A DNA stretch of 9,350 nucleotides from CAZWUW01 sp964636895 (lineage in GTDB: Bacteria > Bacillota > Thermincolia > Thermincolales > CAZWUW01), in assembly GCA_964636895.1 (NCBI GenBank), contig CAZWUW010000098.1, positions 1-9,350 of the forward strand, in the 5' to 3' direction. The translations under genes were made by a program, and so were the position numbers. The notes under the pieces are model-generated. The model ran no database searches. It saw nothing but the letters and a program-made list of their open reading frames with translations, and was not told the origin of the DNA. Of this stretch, positions 5,922 to 9,350 are shown piece by piece (position 1 is the stretch's first letter; each line of letters begins with the position of its first letter).

Positions 5922-7400
5922 GTGGAAAAGCTCGACATCTTTCGGGACATAGCCGAGCGCACGGGAGGGGACATTTATTTAGGTGTCGTGGGTCCTGTAA
6001 GGACAGGTAAGTCCACCTTCATCAAGCGGTTTATGGAACTCTTGGTGATTCCTAATATTAAAAACGTTCATGATCGTGAGCGGAGCCGTGATGAGCTGCC
6101 TCAGAGCGGCGGCGGCAGAACCATCATGACCACGGAACCAAAGTTTGTACCAAACGAAGCGGTGGAAATACCAATCAGCAGCAGTCTGAAAGTAAAAATG
6201 AGAGTTGTTGACTGTGTAGGTTATACAGTTGAGGGAGCTTTGGGTTATGAAGAAGACGAGGGCCCTAGAATGGTAAGGACGCCTTGGTCTGAGGATGAAA
6301 TGCCATTCTATGAGGCCGCCGAAATAGGCACCCGAAAGGTAATCACCGACCATTCCACTATCGGCTTGGTGGTTACAACAGACGGTACCATTACAGATAT
6401 TCCCAGAGCACATTATGTAGGCGCAGAACAACGGGTTATTGAAGAACTGAGGGAACTCGATAAACCCTTTGTGATTATTCTTAATTCCATAAAACCAAAA
6501 GCGCCGGAAACTCAGGAACTGGCTCAGAGCCTGCAGGAAACCTATGACGTGCCGGTACTGGCTATGGATGTGGCGGAAATGGCCCAGGAAGATATCCTGG
6601 ATATTTTGGAAGAAATCCTTTTTGAATTCCCCGTTAATGAAGTGAATATCACTTTACCCAAATGGGTTGAGGAACTTGACGGTGAACACTGGCTGCGGGG
6701 CAAGTTTGAAGAGGCCGTACGGGATACGGTTAAAAGTGTGTACAGATTAAGAGATATTGATGGTGCTATTGAAAAACTGGCGACTTTTGAATATATCGGT
6801 GAAGTCAGTCTGCGGAAAATGGATATGGGCACCGGCACTGCGACAATAGACATGGATGCTAAAGCAGGCATGTTCTATCAAATCCTGCAGGAGGTCAGCG
6901 GTTTTGATATCGAGGGCGAGCATACCCTGTTACGTCTGATGCGCGATTTAAGTAATGCCAAGCGCGAATTTGACAAAGTTTCATCTGCTCTGTTGGAGGT
7001 GAAAGAAAGCGGTTATGGTGTAGTAACCCCGCGCCTGGATGAAATGAATCTGGAAGAACCGGAACTTATACGCCAGGGCAACAGGTTTGGTGTCCGGCTC
7101 AGGGCCAGTGCACCCTCGCTGCATATAATCAGAGCGGATATCACCACCGAAATAACACCGATTATCGGAACCGAGAAGCAATGTGAAGAGCTTGTGCGAT
7201 ATATGTTAAATGAGTTTGAGGAAAATCCCAAAAAAATCTGGGAATCCAATATTTTTGGCAAGTCCCTGCATGATTTGGTGCGGGAAGGGATTCAGAACAA
7301 ACTGCACCGGATGCCGGAAAATGCCCAGAATAAATTGCAGGAAACATTGCAGCGTATTGTTAACGATGGCAGTGGGGGTTTAATTTGCATAATAATCTAA
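5922..7400 (+). CDS. spoIVA: Stage IV sporulation protein A, spore coat morphogenetic ATPase
   Basis: SpoIVA polymerises with ATP hydrolysis on the mother-cell face of the forespore. It forms the basement layer of the coat, anchored by SpoVM, and is also needed for cortex assembly. From GTG 5922 the product is 492 aa, the same length as Bacillus subtilis SpoIVA as I recall it, and begins MEKLDIFRDIAERTGGDIYL. The Walker A is GPVRTGKST (24-32, Lys30). The sensor threonines are in TIMTTEPKFVP (Thr70/71), and the Walker B-like VVDCVG places Asp97. The positions agree with Bacillus numbering, so the ATPase site is intact. The middle and C-terminal domains are collinear with Bacillus (QGNRFGVRLRA, IIGTEKQCEELVRY, IVNDGSGGLICIII). 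The glycine-rich hydrophobic tail is the part needed for assembly. It stands alone between two terminators under a likely sigma-E promoter. Confidence 0.98.
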   Translation: MEKLDIFRDIAERTGGDIYLGVVGPVRTGKSTFIKRFMELLVIPNIKNVHDRERSRDELPQSGGGRTIMTTEPKFVPNEAVEIPISSSLKVKMRVVDCVGYTVEGALGYEEDEGPRMVRTPWSEDEMPFYEAAEIGTRKVITDHSTIGLVVTTDGTITDIPRAHYVGAEQRVIEELRELDKPFVIILNSIKPKAPETQELAQSLQETYDVPVLAMDVAEMAQEDILDILEEILFEFPVNEVNITLPKWVEELDGEHWLRGKFEEAVRDTVKSVYRLRDIDGAIEKLATFEYIGEVSLRKMDMGTGTATIDMDAKAGMFYQILQEVSGFDIEGEHTLLRLMRDLSNAKREFDKVSSALLEVKESGYGVVTPRLDEMNLEEPELIRQGNRFGVRLRASAPSLHIIRADITTEITPIIGTEKQCEELVRYMLNEFEENPKKIWESNIFGKSLHDLVREGIQNKLHRMPENAQNKLQETLQRIVNDGSGGLICIII

Positions 7401-7401
7401 A

Positions 7402-7434
7402 AAAAATCGGCTGAGAAGCCGGTTTTTCTTTTTT
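7402..7434 (+). terminator. Rho-independent terminator after spoIVA
   Basis: An A-run and TCGGCT (7402-7412) pair with AGCCGG and a T-run (7417-7427) around a GAGA loop, a stem of about 11 bp. T-rich sequence continues to 7434. It begins just past the spoIVA stop codon. Confidence 0.9.
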
Positions 7435-7457
7435 CAAAAAAAGGCCGGGCTTTACTC

Positions 7458-7486
7458 TTGCCAAAATTCCCCCATAGTGCTATAAT
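7458..7486 (+). promoter_or_regulatory. Strong sigma-A promoter for the ACT-hom operon
   Basis: TTGCCA (7458-7463) and a perfect TATAAT (7481-7486) are 17 nt apart. TGC directly before the -10 makes an extended -10. Transcription would start near 7493, leaving a leader of about 60 nt before ATG 7553. Confidence 0.8.
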
Positions 7487-7552
7487 TATTTCATGTTCAG
7501 TCCACCGGGGGAGGAAAAACATCCACCATAGAGGGACAGAGTGGGGTGTGGA

Positions 7553-8002
7553 ATGGCAGCGGACGATACCAGAAAATTATATATCGTAGTTGGTGATATC
7601 CTGCCTGATGCTATTAGGAAGACGGCCTTAGCCAAAGAATTGTTGGCCCGGGGTGAGGCGGAAACGGTTAATGAGGCTGTGGAACAGGCGGGGATAAGCC
7701 GCAGTGCCTTTTATAAATACAAGGAGGGAGTATTTCCTTTTTACCGGGCGGTACATAACCGGATAGTGACCATTTCCTTGTTGCTCGACCACCGTTCCGG
7801 TGTCCTATCAACCGTCTTAAATACGGTGGCCGCTGAACAGGGAAATATCCTTACTATTAACCAGGGCTTGCCACTGCAAGGTATGGCTAACGCAGCTATT
7901 TCCATTGATACGGCAGGGATGGCGGTACCGGTTGATACACTGCTTAATGCTTTAAGTTTGATAAAGGGTGTTAAAAGGGTTGAAATAATTGGTCAAAATT
8001 GA
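7553..8002 (+). CDS. ACT domain protein with N-terminal helix-turn-helix (PheB/UPF0735-like)
   Basis: From ATG 7553 (SD GGGGTG, about 5 nt away) the product is 149 aa. GTG 7541, behind GAGGGA, would add four residues and cannot be excluded. The first third carries IVVGDILPDAIRKT and then a helix-turn-helix-like stretch (about 38-58: NEAVEQAGISRSAFYKYKEG) resembling TetR-type recognition helices. Residues from about 70 to 146 form an ACT domain (TISLLLDHRSGVLSTVLN, then IKGVKRVEII), the fold that binds amino acids in regulatory proteins. Relatives are often called PheB or ACT domain-containing UPF0735 proteins and commonly sit upstream of hom in Firmicutes. A role in sensing threonine or another aspartate-family amino acid is inferred from this linkage. 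It has no signal peptide or membrane span. Confidence 0.9.
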   Translation: MAADDTRKLYIVVGDILPDAIRKTALAKELLARGEAETVNEAVEQAGISRSAFYKYKEGVFPFYRAVHNRIVTISLLLDHRSGVLSTVLNTVAAEQGNILTINQGLPLQGMANAAISIDTAGMAVPVDTLLNALSLIKGVKRVEIIGQN

Positions 8003-8032
8003 TTCTATAAAAATAATTGGGGGCGAGGCAAA

Positions 8033-9322
8033 ATGAGCAGGCAAATTATTAAGGTAGGTTTGATGGGGTGCGGAACTGTTGGTGGTGGAGTATGGAAAGT
8101 ATTAAATAAAAACCAGGCCGCTATTGAAAAAAAATGCGGTGCCCGCATTGAAATCAAAAGAGTGCTTGAACGTGACGTGGAAAAGGCCAAGGATGCCGGG
8201 GTACCGGTGGAATTAATAACGGATAATGTTGAAGATATTATCCAGGATCAGGAAATAGCGATTGTCGTGGAAGTCATGGGTGGTATCGAAATAGCCGGCA
8301 AGTTTATCCGCCTGGCGCTGCAAGCCGGTAAGAGTGTAGTCACTGCCAACAAAGACTTGCTGGCTGTTGAAGGGCGTGAGTTGTTTGAAATGGCGGCTGC
8401 GAACGGTGTGGATTTGCTGTTTGAAGCCAGTGTAGGTGGCGGGATTCCGATTATCAGACCACTCAAGGAATGTTTAGCGGCCAACCGTATTGAAGCAATT
8501 TACGGTATTGTTAACGGGACTACAAATTATATGCTGACCAAAATGAGTGAAGAGGGCTGTAACTATGCTGATGTTTTAAGCGAGGCGCAGGCCAAGGGTT
8601 ATGCCGAGGCCGACCCCACTGCCGATGTAGGTGGCCTGGATGCGGCCAGAAAACTTTCCATACTTGCCTCCATTGCTTTTAATACCAGAGTTTCCTTTGA
8701 TGATGTTTTTGTTGAAGGGATAACCAAAATTACAGCCCGGGACATAGAATATGCCAGAGAGCTCAATTATGTTGTAAAACTGCTGGCAATCGGCAAAGAG
8801 CAGGATGACGGAGTTGAGGTCCGGGTTCACCCGACTTTCATTCCGGCCGAACATCCCCTAGCCTCGGTCAATGATGTTTTTAATGCTATCTTTGTTCGCG
8901 GCGATGCGGTAGGAGATGTGATGTTTTATGGCCGGGGGGCGGGAGAACTGCCTACTGCAAGCGCAGTTGCCGGTGACGTGATAGAAGCCGGCAGGAATAT
9001 TCTTAAAGGGATTCGGGGCAGAATCGGCTGTACCTGTTATGATCACAAGAAGTTAATGAATATCGGCAACAGTCGTTCCAAATATTATGTTCGGTTAAAA
9101 GTGCTGGACCGGCCTGGAGTGTTGGCAGCTATTGCCAGTGTTTTCGGTAATCAGGAAGTCAGTGTGGCCTCGGTAATTCAGAAACGGAACCTTGAACACA
9201 TTGCCGAGATTGTATGGGTTACACATGATGTTTTGGAAAGAAATATTCAGGATGCCTTGAAAATCATTGCCGGATTGTCTATAGTAGAAGAGGTATGTAA
9301 TGTCATCAGAGTAGAAGGTTGA
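8033..9322 (+). CDS. hom: Homoserine dehydrogenase
   Basis: The enzyme reduces L-aspartate-4-semialdehyde to L-homoserine with NAD(P)H, the step leading to threonine and methionine. ATG 8033 follows a G-rich SD (GGGGGCGAGG), 30 nt after the ACT gene. The 429-aa product has the standard Firmicute length with a C-terminal ACT domain. It shows the Rossmann loop GCGTVGGGV (12-20), VTANKDLLA (103-111, Lys107) and the dimerisation/catalytic signature FEASVGGGIPIIRPL (130-144). GIVNGTTNYML follows, then ADPTADVGGLDAARK (193-207). Glu192, Asp198, Asp203 and Lys207 align with the yeast active-site set. GRGAGELPTASAV precedes the ACT domain from about 350 (YYVRLKVLDRPGVLAAIASVF), which normally gives feedback inhibition by threonine. 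The enzyme looks intact and functional. Confidence 0.97.
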   Translation: MSRQIIKVGLMGCGTVGGGVWKVLNKNQAAIEKKCGARIEIKRVLERDVEKAKDAGVPVELITDNVEDIIQDQEIAIVVEVMGGIEIAGKFIRLALQAGKSVVTANKDLLAVEGRELFEMAAANGVDLLFEASVGGGIPIIRPLKECLAANRIEAIYGIVNGTTNYMLTKMSEEGCNYADVLSEAQAKGYAEADPTADVGGLDAARKLSILASIAFNTRVSFDDVFVEGITKITARDIEYARELNYVVKLLAIGKEQDDGVEVRVHPTFIPAEHPLASVNDVFNAIFVRGDAVGDVMFYGRGAGELPTASAVAGDVIEAGRNILKGIRGRIGCTCYDHKKLMNIGNSRSKYYVRLKVLDRPGVLAAIASVFGNQEVSVASVIQKRNLEHIAEIVWVTHDVLERNIQDALKIIAGLSIVEEVCNVIRVEG

Positions 9323-9331
9323 TTTTGGAAA

Positions 9332-9338
9332 GCGGAGG
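9332..9338 (+). promoter_or_regulatory. Ribosome binding site of the gene leaving the window
   Basis: GCGGAGG lies 6 nt before ATG 9345. The nearer ATG at 9339 directly abuts it and is a poor start. Confidence 0.6.
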
Positions 9339-9344
9339 ATGACC

Positions 9345-9350
9345 ATGGTA
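9345..9350 (+). CDS. Start of a downstream gene, probably in the threonine pathway (partial)
   Basis: Only ATG GTA (Met-Val) is visible before the window ends, behind a good SD and 22 nt after the hom stop. The spacing says it belongs to the hom operon. Threonine synthase, homoserine kinase or aspartokinase are the usual neighbours, but nothing in two codons can tell them apart. Confidence 0.4.

Noticed and set aside
5979..6431. A 150-codon minus-strand frame opposite spoIVA.
   Set aside because: The + strand here encodes the conserved SpoIVA ATPase domain. The antisense product shows no domain and is low-complexity in character.
7493..7531. A 12-codon frame beginning at the predicted transcription start of the ACT-hom operon (MFSPPGEEKHPP), as a possible attenuation leader peptide.
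   Set aside because: It has no ribosome binding site and no threonine, isoleucine or methionine run, and the leader has no terminator hairpin. The match to the start site is probably chance.
7435..7552. A T-box or other riboswitch ahead of the threonine-pathway genes.
   Set aside because: The leader from about 7493 to 7553 is too short, has no T-box core (GGTGG context checked) and has no terminator hairpin.
678..9000. Many GCCGGC and GGCCGG palindromes across the window as a possible uptake or protein-binding motif.
   Set aside because: Nearly all fall inside genes in codons for Ala-Gly or Gly-Arg-Pro and show no regular spacing or strand bias, so codon use explains them.

Overview
The window is a chromosomal block from an endospore-forming Firmicute, most likely a Clostridia member of the Desulfotomaculum/Pelotomaculum (Peptococcaceae) type. 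This is inferred from an unmistakable spoIVA, a YIEGIA/DUF3189/DUF512 group next to der, purine-rich Shine-Dalgarno (SD) sites, and start-codon and gene-order habits of that group. The exact genus cannot be read from the sequence. All genes are on the + strand, and no mobile element, RNA gene or CRISPR array was seen.

Layout. (1) Positions 1-5730 look like one long run of co-directional genes. It starts with the C-terminal tail of a probable YIEGIA-family protein. A 59-residue protein (119-298) follows, then two tandem, diverged DUF3189 paralogues. Next come a PDZ/radical-SAM/DUF512 protein with its own likely sigma-A promoter, the ribosome-assembly GTPase der, and the phospholipid genes plsY and gpsA. 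A strong intrinsic terminator closes the run. (2) Positions 5731-7434 hold spoIVA alone, with a good match to a sigma-E (mother-cell) promoter upstream and a terminator downstream. (3) From 7435 a near-consensus sigma-A promoter with an extended -10 drives a helix-turn-helix/ACT protein, then hom (homoserine dehydrogenase), then a third gene of which only the start codon is visible.

How the genes fit together. GpsA makes sn-glycerol-3-phosphate and PlsY acylates it, so the two adjacent genes give the first steps of membrane phospholipid synthesis. Der serves 50S ribosome assembly. SpoIVA forms the ATP-driven basement layer of the spore coat. The last operon is the committed branch from aspartate semialdehyde towards threonine and methionine, with ACT domains in both visible proteins suggesting amino-acid sensing.

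Most of the window is well-known housekeeping and sporulation biology. The least understood parts are the small protein, the DUF3189 pair and the radical-SAM DUF512 protein. I saw no convincing sign of an entirely new system.
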